Part shown: positions 1 through 6,752 of the stretch, piece by piece
How the letters are laid out: every line of letters begins with the position of its first letter
How positions within the stretch are numbered: position 1 is the first letter of the stretch
Assembly (NCBI GenBank): GCA_913046175.1
Contig: CAJWSN010000038.1
Coordinates: 1 to 9,790 of the forward strand
Direction of reading: 5' to 3'
From: an uncultured Opitutia bacterium
GTDB lineage: Bacteria > Verrucomicrobiota > Verrucomicrobiia > Opitutales > JABJCN01
Length of the DNA: 9,790 nucleotides
The notes under the pieces: generated by a model
Seen by the model: the letters and a program-made list of their open reading frames with translations, nothing else
Databases searched by the model: none
What the model was told of the DNA's origin: nothing
Position numbers and translations under genes: made by a program

Positions 1-2
1 TA

Positions 3-107
3 TCTAAGTATGATGACTTACAAAAAAAAGCATCTTCTGATGAAGTAATTAATTCACCAAAAGATAATTTTTCAACCCCTGATCGACTTTTTTTTAAAAA
101 AACCTGA
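3..107 (+). CDS. Possible 3' end of an upstream rightward gene (partial)
   Basis: Reading from base 3, this frame is open for 34 codons to a TGA at 105-107. The other two forward frames stop within the first 50 bases. The peptide is polar and charged (for example DDLQKKASSDEVINSPKDN), as in a disordered C-terminal tail. It is much richer in A and T than the genes to its right. No domain can be recognised. The run could equally be open by chance, because AT-rich intergenic DNA of this length sometimes lacks stops in one frame. Sequence to the left of the window would settle it. Confidence 0.2.
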   Translation, partial: SKYDDLQKKASSDEVINSPKDNFSTPDRLFFKKT

Positions 108-187
108 AATTTATCTTCGACTGCGAATCAAGAATGCCAATTTTTCAAAAAATTAAGCGACATCAACCAGGAAAGTATGGCCTAGAA

Positions 188-1306
188 TTACTCGAGCAGA
201 CCAGGATCCTTTTCCGCCTGATTCTGGAAAGCCTCAACGTCTGCAAAGGTAAAAATAGCATCGACGACAAGATCGGTGTCTTCAGATTTGACCGTCAGGC
301 TGTTTAAAAATGGAGGAATCGCACTGGGATCCTTGAGTGCCATAAGCTTGAAAAGGCCCAGGAGCCCATTCAGTGTCGCAGCCCCTTGTTCCGAGGACTC
401 GGCATCGACAAACCCAATCCGAACCTGCATGGGAAAAGTACTGGTAATATTACCGGCAAGTCCTACCGAAGAAATCTTGCCAAGCAATTTTGAAAAACCG
501 GCAAGCATTTCATTCTCTTCAAGGTCCTCCTCCCCCTTGTCCAAAAGCCCGGGTGGAAAATCCATGGAAAGCCATCCAACATTTTCAGCCAGCAATCTTG
601 AGCGCATCTCGGAACCTGGGGATAAATTCCCGGGTTTCCCAGAGCTTAGAGCACTCCTGACAAGGGCATCGTCTCCAATGAGAAAAAAAGTAAACCCATC
701 AAAAACCTTGTGGGCAACTAGACCCGTGCGATTTTCGTCCTGTTCATCAGGCATCGGGATGGTCATCAGGGTTGCATGTTCAAACTCAGCCTTGGTATCA
801 CGAACCCCATCCAGTCCCCCCTCATCCTCAGTCTGCGCCTCAATAAAATTAAGGATGGACTCCAGGTCGACCTCACCAGTCACCTTGAGTGCCGCGGCAA
901 AGGTAACTCCACTGGGCAACGAGAAAAGCTCCTTGTCCGAATCCTCGCCTGTCAGGGACTCAAGCGAGCTGACCATCACCGCAAGCTCAGCGATGTCCTC
1001 AATCTGCATGCCCGTTGCCTTGAGGAACCCTTGCAATTCCTTGTTAAGGTTCTCCATTTGTTTATCCTGGTCCGGGAAGGCTTTACGGATTTGCCGGGCA
1101 AGATCGCTTTCGTTCGCTGCCTTAAGGTCAATGTAGCCCTGGACAGCGGATCCAGGCTGCAAGATACTGGTCACAAAAACAGGCTTGGGAGGAGGCTCAC
1201 CAGATGGAGTTGACGACGAATTCTTCCCCGATGGCCCGCACCCCTGCCAAAAAAAAGCAGCGAACAAAAGAAGGAGCAAATATGACTGCCGGTATTGTTC
1301 TTTCAT
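188..1306 (-). CDS. Probable lipoprotein of unknown function
   Basis: This encodes 372 residues. The N-terminus looks like a lipoprotein signal peptide: two basic residues near the start, a hydrophobic core at residues 9-19 (LLLLLFAAFF), then WQGC with Cys23 as the candidate lipidated residue. The lipobox is unusual because Trp and Gln occupy the -3 and -2 positions, but Gly at -1 and Cys are normal. The mature start is a Ser/Pro/Gly-rich linker (24-41), and residue 24 is Gly, not Asp, so inner-membrane retention is not suggested. The rest (about 45-372) is acidic and looks like mixed alpha/beta with no catalytic motif that I can name. The layout loosely recalls DUF3352-like envelope proteins, which is only an impression. 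The gene lies 44 bases downstream of the dehydrogenase gene on the same strand and is probably cotranscribed with it. No clear ribosome binding site precedes the ATG. Confidence 0.8.
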   Translation of the reverse strand: MKEQYRQSYLLLLLFAAFFWQGCGPSGKNSSSTPSGEPPPKPVFVTSILQPGSAVQGYIDLKAANESDLARQIRKAFPDQDKQMENLNKELQGFLKATGMQIEDIAELAVMVSSLESLTGEDSDKELFSLPSGVTFAAALKVTGEVDLESILNFIEAQTEDEGGLDGVRDTKAEFEHATLMTIPMPDEQDENRTGLVAHKVFDGFTFFLIGDDALVRSALSSGKPGNLSPGSEMRSRLLAENVGWLSMDFPPGLLDKGEEDLEENEMLAGFSKLLGKISSVGLAGNITSTFPMQVRIGFVDAESSEQGAATLNGLLGLFKLMALKDPSAIPPFLNSLTVKSEDTDLVVDAIFTFADVEAFQNQAEKDPGLLE

Positions 1307-1350
1307 CTTGAAAATGTATTTGTGCCAAAAGGAGTCACAAAAAGAACGAT

Positions 1351-2241
1351 CTAAGCATTGCGCCCCTTAAATGTAAGTTCAGCTATGCCGGATTTGTCGT
1401 AGTGCCCAAGGCCAATTTCCATCATGCGCTCATACTGTGCGAAGGTCGCCTTGGCCAAAGGTAGGTTGATGCCGAGAGATTCAGCAATATCAATGGCAAT
1501 GCCGGAGTCCTTCGCCGCATGTTCGCAGGAGAAGTAGCATTCATGGTCGCGAATCTCCATGTCTTCTGCATCGGTCTCAAGGACCCTGGAGTTCGCACCG
1601 GTTTGGGAAAAAACCTCTTGGAGCATCTTGAGGTCAAGTCCCAGGGCATCTCCAACTCCCAATCCCTCGGCAAGGGCAGCTGTATTAATATTCATGACCA
1701 TGTTGACCAGCGCCTTGACCTGTGCCGCGCGACCAGATTCGCCAACATAACGAAGATTCACGCTCATGTCATCAAGAAGACCCTTGACCTTTTGGTAGGT
1801 CCCCTCGTTACCGCCAATCATGAGGTATAGAGTCCCATCACGGGCTTGCGTAATGCTGGATGCCATACAGACCTCCAAGGTCTCAGCGCCGTTTTCCGCA
1901 GCAGCGGCCTCCAGTTCAACATGAATCTGCGGGGAAAGGGTCGCACAATTAAGGAAGGTTGTGCCCGACCCGTTTTCAAACAGATTGTTGGCACCAAAAA
2001 AGATGCTGCGCATGGATTCATCATCAGTGACCACCGTGATCACGATGTCAGAACCCGCAGAAACCTCAGCAAGAGTCTGCGCGGCAGGCACTTCGAGTTC
2101 CTCTGCCAAACTTTGCTTGACCTCCGCAATAATGTCAAAAACCGGGCCAAGGGTATATCCACTATCCTTGAGATGACGCGCCATGTTCGCGCCCATACGT
2201 CCAAGTCCGACAAATCCGATTCTTTGTTCTTTCAAGCTCAT
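1351..2241 (-). CDS. NAD(P)-binding beta-hydroxyacid dehydrogenase (3-hydroxyisobutyrate dehydrogenase family)
   Basis: This encodes 296 residues, the usual length for the cytosolic 3-hydroxyisobutyrate / tartronate semialdehyde reductase family. These enzymes use NAD or NADP to interconvert beta-hydroxyacids and semialdehydes. A Rossmann dinucleotide site starts at once: IGFVGLGRMGANMARHL (residues 8-24) with GLGRMG. The C-terminal all-alpha domain begins near 165 and contains the catalytic Lys176 and the paired Asn180 (VKALVN). The substrate-binding loop is atypical: where the family has SGG before xxxAxxGTL, this protein has Ala127-Ser128-Ser129, so the substrate cannot be inferred. The frame stays open upstream to 2328, but ATG at 2241 is preferred because an AAGGAAA site lies before it and the Rossmann strand starts a few residues later. 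It is the first gene of a probable pair with the lipoprotein gene. Confidence 0.88.
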   Translation of the reverse strand: MSLKEQRIGFVGLGRMGANMARHLKDSGYTLGPVFDIIAEVKQSLAEELEVPAAQTLAEVSAGSDIVITVVTDDESMRSIFFGANNLFENGSGTTFLNCATLSPQIHVELEAAAAENGAETLEVCMASSITQARDGTLYLMIGGNEGTYQKVKGLLDDMSVNLRYVGESGRAAQVKALVNMVMNINTAALAEGLGVGDALGLDLKMLQEVFSQTGANSRVLETDAEDMEIRDHECYFSCEHAAKDSGIAIDIAESLGINLPLAKATFAQYERMMEIGLGHYDKSGIAELTFKGRNA

Positions 2242-2250
2242 AATTAGTGT

Positions 2251-2257
2251 TTTCCTT
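2251..2257 (-). promoter_or_regulatory. Ribosome binding site of the dehydrogenase gene
   Basis: On the minus strand AAGGAAA lies about 11 bases before the ATG at 2241. It is one of the few recognisable Shine-Dalgarno sites in the window. It supports the 296-residue start over an upstream in-frame ATG at 2328, which would add 29 residues ahead of the Rossmann fold. Confidence 0.45.
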
Positions 2258-2389
2258 TTGGGGGTTGGGGAAGAGTTACAAATTACAATGGGGATAAGGA
2301 AGCTGGGAAAGGCTTTGCATTTTCGCAAGGTTCAATTTTGCTTTCGAGCGATTCCATCCAAATTTAATCCATCTTCACCAGAAAATACA

Positions 2390-3121
2390 ATGTTTGGCGA
2401 AATCCAAAACCTGCAAGGCAACCAACTAGACTATTCCTTCCATTCCGGGAAGGAGGATTCCGATGTGCTTGTGGTCATTGGCCATGGGGTCACCGGCAAC
2501 AAGGACAGGCCCTTTGTAAAAACACTGGCCGAGGGTCTCGCTTCAGCTGGAATCCCCACGATGCGCATATCCTTTTCAGGAAATGGAAATTCGGGAGGAA
2601 GTTTCCAGGACTGCACAATCACCAAGGAGATCAGCGATCTGCAGTCAGTGCTCGATGTGGTATCTGATGGGCGACGAATCACTTATGCCGGACATAGCAT
2701 GGGAGGCGCCGTGGGCGTACTGGCAACATCACAAGACAATCGCATCGATTACTTGATCTCCCTTGCCGGCATGGTTCATACGGCCAAATTCGCCAAGGTG
2801 GAATTTGGCGACCAGGTCCCTGATCATGGCTGCATGTGGGAAGACGAAGACTGCCCACTATCCAGCACATACATAAGTGACATGAACAGTATCGGGAGCG
2901 TTTTGGAAAAAGGTGCCGAAATCAAAATTCCATGGCTGTTAGTCCATGGGACAGAAGACGACGTAGTTCCAATTGAAGAAACCCATGAAATTTTTGAAAA
3001 AGGAACAGGCCCAAGAAAAAAAGTTGTGATTGAAGGGGCCGACCACGTCTTCAGCGAAGAAAAGGCTTCTGACAATATGGTGCAAGCCGTGGTCTCCTGG
3101 TTGAAGGGTCAACTGCAATAA
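2390..3121 (+). CDS. Alpha/beta hydrolase (serine hydrolase, S33/esterase-like)
   Basis: This encodes 243 residues, a compact alpha/beta hydrolase with almost no lid domain. The oxyanion-side motif HGVTGNKD (32-39) follows the first core strand. The nucleophile elbow is GHSMG (101-105) with Ser103. The acid is probably Asp190 in HGTEDDVVP (186-194), and the catalytic His is His219 in GADHVF. The segment SFSGNGNSGGSF (61-72) matches the FxGxGxSxG stretch typical of this family. The set is complete, so the enzyme should be an active esterase, lipase or related hydrolase. The substrate is unknown, and it looks cytosolic with no signal peptide. ATG at 2390 is chosen because homologues start close to the first strand. 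Upstream in-frame ATGs at 2183 and 2288 would add a basic segment overlapping or abutting the divergent dehydrogenase gene. No strong ribosome binding site is seen. Confidence 0.87.
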   Translation: MFGEIQNLQGNQLDYSFHSGKEDSDVLVVIGHGVTGNKDRPFVKTLAEGLASAGIPTMRISFSGNGNSGGSFQDCTITKEISDLQSVLDVVSDGRRITYAGHSMGGAVGVLATSQDNRIDYLISLAGMVHTAKFAKVEFGDQVPDHGCMWEDEDCPLSSTYISDMNSIGSVLEKGAEIKIPWLLVHGTEDDVVPIEETHEIFEKGTGPRKKVVIEGADHVFSEEKASDNMVQAVVSWLKGQLQ

Positions 3122-3158
3122 AAAGGCCACATTATACCCGGTTAGATTGATTTTTCCC

Positions 3159-3190
3159 AAAAAAGGCGTGTAGCCTCCCCGCTACACGCC
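3159..3190 (-). terminator. Rho-independent terminator between convergent genes
   Basis: GGCGTGTAGC (3165-3174) and GCTACACGCC (3181-3190) form a perfect 10-bp stem around a 6-base CTCCCC loop. On the minus strand the stem is followed directly by six T (complement of 3159-3164), the classical arrangement for ending the leftward transcript of the FecR-type gene, whose stop codon is about 118 bases upstream. In the rightward direction, just after the hydrolase stop at 3121, the stem is followed by CGCTGGTATTTT, a poor T-tract. It may therefore act both ways but is clearly better leftward. Confidence 0.8.
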
Positions 3191-3255
3191 CGCTGGTATT
3201 TTCCGTGAAAAGAAAGGGAACTTCCCCAAGTATGACCCCTTCTAAAGGAAAATTC

Positions 3256-3270
3256 TCAGAATTATTCTGA
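3256..3270. repeat. Short inverted repeat
   Basis: TCAGAA and TTCTGA are perfect inverted arms around TTA. It lies between the stop of the FecR-type gene (3308) and the strong terminator. It has only six weak base pairs and no convincing T-tract on either side, so it may be an RNA 3' end structure or mean nothing. Confidence 0.3.
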
Positions 3271-3307
3271 AAAAAGCTGTGTGTATTGCCCAGTAGTCTC
3301 CAGAAAG

Positions 3308-3781
3308 TTAACCTTCTGGCGCATCCTTCTCATTGAGTTGGAAGTAAACGTATGCAATCGCATTACCGTCCTTTTCCAACGTTTCAGTTTTTATTGGCTG
3401 GAGATTTTGTGCAACCGCAGGATGTTTTGGCGTCTCCACGCCTTTCTTCCATGCAGTGGCAAGCCACAACCCCAAGGCAAGGGATGCAGCCACAGTTCCA
3501 GCCAGCCAATTGCGTGCAACCATCCATGGGTTGACGAATGGCACATTGATTTCATCGCGGTGAGGGGGTTCCGCACTTTGCAGGGTTCCGGCTGTACCCT
3601 TTGCAGAATAAGCTTCCCAGTTTAAGGCGGATTCCATGGTGAGGTTTCGCAGATAGAACTGTCGGGCTTGCTTGCTACCCTTTAATAAGGAGCAAAGATG
3701 GTCATGATCCTCATTGGAGATATCGCCATCAAGCAAAGCCGACATAAGGCGGCGCAATGTTTTGTTATTTATACTTCCCAC
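3308..3781 (-). CDS. FecR/anti-sigma-like single-pass membrane protein, lacking a sensor domain
   Basis: This encodes 157 residues. Residues 11-56 (with LMSALLDGDISNEDHD and then LLKGSKQARQFYL) resemble the helical N-terminal module of FecR- and LamG-type proteins in Verrucomicrobiota and Planctomycetota: a short helix, LLDGxIS, a run of acidic and His residues, then a second helix. One hydrophobic segment at about 92-110 (LAGTVAASLALGLWLATAW) is a likely membrane helix, followed by only about 47 residues outside. Related proteins often continue into a FecR or LamG domain after this helix, and this one stops. Such proteins usually sit next to an ECF sigma factor gene, and none is in the window. 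The start is uncertain: GTG at 3781 is the longest choice and has no ribosome binding site, while ATG at residue 13 is an alternative. The terminator at 3159-3190 closes its transcript. An anti-sigma role is an inference. Confidence 0.6.
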   Translation of the reverse strand: MGSINNKTLRRLMSALLDGDISNEDHDHLCSLLKGSKQARQFYLRNLTMESALNWEAYSAKGTAGTLQSAEPPHRDEINVPFVNPWMVARNWLAGTVAASLALGLWLATAWKKGVETPKHPAVAQNLQPIKTETLEKDGNAIAYVYFQLNEKDAPEG

Positions 3782-3914
3782 AAAACGTACGTGTTCATCT
3801 AGGGATTAGCCCGAAACACGAAAAGATTACGTTTTTAATTCAAATTTTTGGAAGTGGGAATTCGGCACAAGGCCCCGGATGCAGCAGTAAAGGGTAAACC
3901 AGACCCACGAAAAT
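3782..3914. other. Intergenic gap between the FecR-type gene and the carbamoyltransferase operon
   Basis: This gap of 133 bases separates two leftward genes. I see no convincing hairpin with a T-tract after the DUF5989 stop and no good -35/-10 pair for the FecR-type gene. The FecR-type gene may therefore be read partly from the operon upstream, or use a promoter that does not fit the standard consensus. Confidence 0.4.
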
Positions 3915-4115
3915 CTAGAACAAGGTGTAGATAAAAGGTGCCGCGCTGGTTCCCGACAGGTAAATGAGGATTCCGAAAATCAGGAGACAAATAATAATCG
4001 GGGTGATCCACCATTTCTTGTTATGCTTTAAAAGAAGACGAAATTCATTAAGGAAGCCGCCATTCGAGCCTTCCTTGTTCAACTCTTCAAAACTTTTACG
4101 GGGTTCTTCACTCAT
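3915..4115 (-). CDS. DUF5989 family small membrane protein (SxtK-like)
   Basis: This encodes 66 residues. After a charged N-terminus (1-19) comes FLNEFRLLLKHNKKWWITP (21-39), then one membrane helix (about 37-54) and the C-terminal end SAAPFIYTLF. The KKWW-x-P-II start of the helix and the PFIYTLF end are hallmarks of DUF5989 proteins, which are found next to SxtJ proteins and carbamoyltransferases. In the saxitoxin cluster the small SxtK occupies this place. The function is not known. A bitopic inner-membrane subunit that anchors or assists the carbamoyltransferase is the simplest idea. It is the last gene of the operon, starting 24 bases after the SxtJ stop, with no visible ribosome binding site. 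Confidence 0.85.
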   Translation of the reverse strand: MSEEPRKSFEELNKEGSNGGFLNEFRLLLKHNKKWWITPIIICLLIFGILIYLSGTSAAPFIYTLF

Positions 4116-4139
4116 GACAGGTAGAAGTTGGCTGTTGAT

Positions 4140-4598
4140 TCAGAACTGGCGGTAATACTGGCTCAAGTCCTTGGGCTTTTCAACATCAATCCAATAGGTC
4201 TTCACGCCCGCTTCCTTGTGTTTACGGGTTGGATTCTTGCCCAACAGCCTCAACAGAACTCCAAACGGCATCAGGATCGTATAGAAGAATGCTGGCAACA
4301 AAAGGCTCATGATCACCAAGTCGATCAGGCAAACCAGAAAGAACCAGATGCAATAAAGTGGTCGTGCAAGCATGGGAAGCAAATAACAAACCAAGCCAAC
4401 ACCAAACCCCATGCCTGCGATCCAGTAAAAAAGGGCCCAGCTCCAATCCCAACCTTTTCCTGCTGAAAGGCCCTTCAACCCCATGACAACTGCCCAAAAA
4501 AGGCCGACAAATGGGAATCCCATCATTAGAAGGCGACCAAAACCCCTCCTTTCCTTGATGGATGGGTTCCAATTGATTTCCTTGAACTTGTTGATCAT
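4140..4598 (-). CDS. SxtJ family membrane protein
   Basis: This encodes 152 residues. A short basic N-terminus (1-20, with a FGRLL turn) precedes hydrophobic segments at about 22-41, 54-76 and 80-118. The last one is long enough for two passes. The cytoplasmic-looking tail holds TYWID (134-138) and ends in QYYRQF. The TYW motif followed by a short tail ending in an aromatic-R-Q-F is typical of the SxtJ family, named after the gene next to the sxtI carbamoyltransferase of the saxitoxin cluster. No biochemical function is established for the family. The gene sits between the carbamoyltransferase and DUF5989 genes with 24-base gaps on each side, so a membrane complex of the three products is plausible. 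No Shine-Dalgarno site precedes the ATG, which suggests translational coupling. Confidence 0.87.
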   Translation of the reverse strand: MINKFKEINWNPSIKERRGFGRLLMMGFPFVGLFWAVVMGLKGLSAGKGWDWSWALFYWIAGMGFGVGLVCYLLPMLARPLYCIWFFLVCLIDLVIMSLLLPAFFYTILMPFGVLLRLLGKNPTRKHKEAGVKTYWIDVEKPKDLSQYYRQF

Positions 4599-4599
4599 G

Positions 4600-4623
4600 T
4601 CAATTCAGGGCATCATAGCCCAT
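4600..4623 (-). other. Seven-codon mini reading frame bridging two operon genes
   Basis: The carbamoyltransferase stop overlaps an ATG as TAATG. That ATG opens a frame reading MGYDALN, whose TGA is followed by one base and then the ATG of the SxtJ gene (TGACATG). The mini frame fills the 24-base gap exactly. It could relay ribosomes by termination-reinitiation, since no Shine-Dalgarno site is visible there. This may be coincidence. Confidence 0.2.
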
Positions 4624-6470
4624 TAATCCAGCTTGAAGCTCTTGATATACTTTTCCCGGACTTCCTTGCTTTCTTCAGGTTGCTCGGTCTTGTAAAGGAC
4701 ATAGTTCTCAAGCACAAGGATGTCCATGTCCGTGGCGATGAAGCATCGGTAGGCATCCTGTGGAGTGCAGACAATGGGTTCACCTCGAATGTTAAAACTG
4801 GTATTGATGATAACCCCGGACCCGGTCTTTTCCTTGAACTTGCGTATCAGTTGATAGTATCTCCCATTACGTGATTCATCCACGGTCTGCACACGGGCCG
4901 ACATGTCGACATGCGTCACGGCCGGAATACTCGAGCGCTTGACATTTACGCGCTGGATCAGGTTGGGATCCTTCATGTTTTCCTGGTCCTGCTCACTGAG
5001 TTCCGTACGAATCTCCTCCTTCACAGGGGCAACCAGCAACATGTAGGGAGAATCCTCTTCCAATCCGAAATACTGGCCCACATCCTCACGCAGGACTGAT
5101 GGTGCAAATGGACGGAAGGACTCCCGAAACTTGATTCGAAGGTTCATTTGAGATTGCATCTTCTCGCTCCGGGCATCCCCAATGATGCTGCGCGCCCCCA
5201 GGGCCCGGGGTCCGAATTCCATGCGCCCCTGAAACCAGCCAACAACCTTCTCCGAGGCAATCGAGCCCGCAATCTGGTCCAACAAATCCTCTTCCTTCTC
5301 AAAATAGTGGTGGGGAATCATTTTTTCCTGCAGGAACTTGTAAATCTCAGAGTTTTGATGTTTCGGCCCCAAAAAGGATCCAGCCATGGAATCCTCGTGG
5401 TTCACCTTTCGCTCCGCACCCAAAAGCTGGTGATGGACAAAAATGGCACCACCAAGAGCCCCCCCTGCATCCCCTGCCGCAGGCTGCACCCAAAGCCGGT
5501 CAAAGATTTTCTCGCGAAGAAGTTTCCCGTTGGCCACGCAGTTGAGAGCCACCCCGCCTGCAATACAAAGATGGGGGAGTCCAGTGAGTTCACGTGCGGT
5601 GCGGGCCATTCGAAAAACAATCTCCTCTGTGACAACCTGTATGGACGCAGCCAAATTCATTTCGCGCTCGGTGATATTGGATTCAGACTTTCGTGGTGGA
5701 CCGTCAAAAAGTTCCGCAAAACGCCGGTTGGTCATGGTCAAGCCCTGGCAATAGTTGAAGAAATCCATTTCCATCGCAAAGGATCCATCCTCCTTCAGGT
5801 CCAGAAGCTCATTCAGGATGATGTCCTTGTACTTGGGTTTTCCGTAGGGTGCCAAACCCATTAGCTTGTATTCGCCTGAATTTACCCGAAATCCCGAGAA
5901 ATAGGTGAAGGCACTATAAAGCAGCCCCAAAGAATGAGGAAAGTGAAGGGCCTTATGAATCTCAATTTTGTTGCCTCTACCGGATCCGATGGTGGAGGTG
6001 TCCCACTCGCCCACCCCATCCAGGGTAAGAATCGCCGCCTCCTCAAAGGGGCTGGGGAAAAAGGCACTGGCCGCATGTGACTCATGGTGTCCCGTGAATA
6101 CCACCTTCTTTTTATATTCACCTCCAAGACCCTTCTTTATCTCACGGGGAAGGTGTAACTTCTGCTTCAACCAGAGCGGCATCGCGGAGAGAAAAGACTT
6201 CAATCCCTGAGGGACAAAGGCCAAATAGGTTTCCAGGAGACGGTCGAACTTCAGGAAGGGTTTCTCGTAGAAGACAACAAAATCCAGATCTGCCGCCGTA
6301 ATTCCTGCCTCATTGAGGCAATAGTCCGCCGCAAGTTTGGGGAAATTGTGGTCGTGCTTGATTCGCGTGAATCTCTCCTCTTGAGCGGCAGCCACAATCT
6401 GGCCATCCACGACCAGCGCTGCCGCGCTATCATGATAAAAAGCTGAAATACCCAGAATGTTCTTGCCCAT
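4623..6470 (-). CDS. NodU/CmcH family O-carbamoyltransferase (SxtI-like)
   Basis: This encodes 615 residues, the normal length for the family. These enzymes activate carbamoyl phosphate with ATP to carbamoyl-adenylate and transfer the carbamoyl group to a hydroxyl of an antibiotic, Nod factor or toxin. The Kae1-like N-terminal part starts with GISAFYHDSAAALV (7-20). The metal-binding pair HHESH (128-132), DGVGEWDT (151-158), GGVALNCVANG (305-315) and GDAGGALGGA (333-342) follow. By analogy with TobZ, His128, His132 and Asp334 are likely metal ligands. The C-terminal domain (about 395-590) has EFGPRALGARSI (418-429), RESFRPFAPSV (449-459) and NTSFNIRGEPIV (556-567). All motifs look intact. ATG at 6470 is used; the codon before it is an in-frame TTG. 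It heads an operon with SxtJ and DUF5989 genes. The acceptor is unknown, since no other biosynthetic gene lies nearby. Confidence 0.93.
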   Translation of the reverse strand: MGKNILGISAFYHDSAAALVVDGQIVAAAQEERFTRIKHDHNFPKLAADYCLNEAGITAADLDFVVFYEKPFLKFDRLLETYLAFVPQGLKSFLSAMPLWLKQKLHLPREIKKGLGGEYKKKVVFTGHHESHAASAFFPSPFEEAAILTLDGVGEWDTSTIGSGRGNKIEIHKALHFPHSLGLLYSAFTYFSGFRVNSGEYKLMGLAPYGKPKYKDIILNELLDLKEDGSFAMEMDFFNYCQGLTMTNRRFAELFDGPPRKSESNITEREMNLAASIQVVTEEIVFRMARTARELTGLPHLCIAGGVALNCVANGKLLREKIFDRLWVQPAAGDAGGALGGAIFVHHQLLGAERKVNHEDSMAGSFLGPKHQNSEIYKFLQEKMIPHHYFEKEEDLLDQIAGSIASEKVVGWFQGRMEFGPRALGARSIIGDARSEKMQSQMNLRIKFRESFRPFAPSVLREDVGQYFGLEEDSPYMLLVAPVKEEIRTELSEQDQENMKDPNLIQRVNVKRSSIPAVTHVDMSARVQTVDESRNGRYYQLIRKFKEKTGSGVIINTSFNIRGEPIVCTPQDAYRCFIATDMDILVLENYVLYKTEQPEESKEVREKYIKSFKLD

Positions 6471-6498
6471 CAATATAATATCTAAAGGTCGCCCAGGA

Positions 6499-6528
6499 AT
6501 TAGCGAAAGGAGGTTTAAGAAAGGTCAA
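6499..6528 (-). promoter_or_regulatory. Tentative promoter of the carbamoyltransferase operon
   Basis: On the minus strand TTGACC (complement of 6523-6528) is a 5/6 match to the -35 consensus. GCTAAT (complement of 6499-6504) is a poor -10 at 18-base spacing, lacking the important A at its second position. The placement, about 25-30 bases before the ATG at 6470, is sensible. The evidence is weak. Confidence 0.2.
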
Positions 6529-6743
6529 AACCCTAGAAATAATGGGGAAAGACTCAATGACAAACACACTGCCAGCCAGTATGCGTAAAAAATGAGCACA
6601 CCCAGCATTTGATGAATATGTGGCCATTATAAATTCGTGATGGATTGCTGTTCGGTTTCCCGTTTGCCCTTGACCATTGCTGGTCTCCCTATGAACTTTC
6701 GCAACAAAAGCCGAACCCAGTCAATAACTGGCACGAAGTTCGC

Positions 6744-6752
6744 AAGGAAGGA
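6744..6752 (+). promoter_or_regulatory. Ribosome binding site of the LplT-Aas fusion gene
   Basis: AAGGAAGGA ends four bases before the ATG at 6757, and its first AGGA sits eight bases before it. It is the best Shine-Dalgarno site in the window. It decides the start, because the frame stays open upstream with in-frame ATGs at 6640 and 6691 that have no such site. Confidence 0.7.

Noticed and set aside
88..154. T8A7 run and the AT-only inverted repeat at 139-154 as a terminator for the lipoprotein gene
   Set aside because: There is no GC-containing stem. Such AT palindromes are frequent by chance in AT-rich spacers.
276..1136. Rightward open frame of 286 codons
   Set aside because: It lies antisense inside the lipoprotein gene, is rich in Ser, Arg and Pro, and has no recognisable motif. 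The lipoprotein frame has a signal peptide and normal composition.
5148..5864. Rightward open frame of 238 codons
   Set aside because: It is antisense to the carbamoyltransferase gene, whose conserved motifs (including GGVALN and GDAGG) fall exactly in this stretch.
3915..6470. A complete saxitoxin biosynthesis cluster
   Set aside because: Only the carbamoyltransferase and its two small partners are present. No sxtA-like polyketide synthase, amidinotransferase or oxygenase gene is in the window, so toxin production should not be inferred.
6506..6595. AAAGGAGG followed by a 17-codon frame (6542-6595, starting MGKDSMTN)
   Set aside because: The Shine-Dalgarno-like site is nearly 30 bases from the ATG, too far to serve it, and the peptide has no recognisable feature.
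6609..6633. TTGATG and TATAAA as a rightward promoter for the fusion gene
   Set aside because: The spacing is only 13 bases, too short for a standard sigma-70 promoter.
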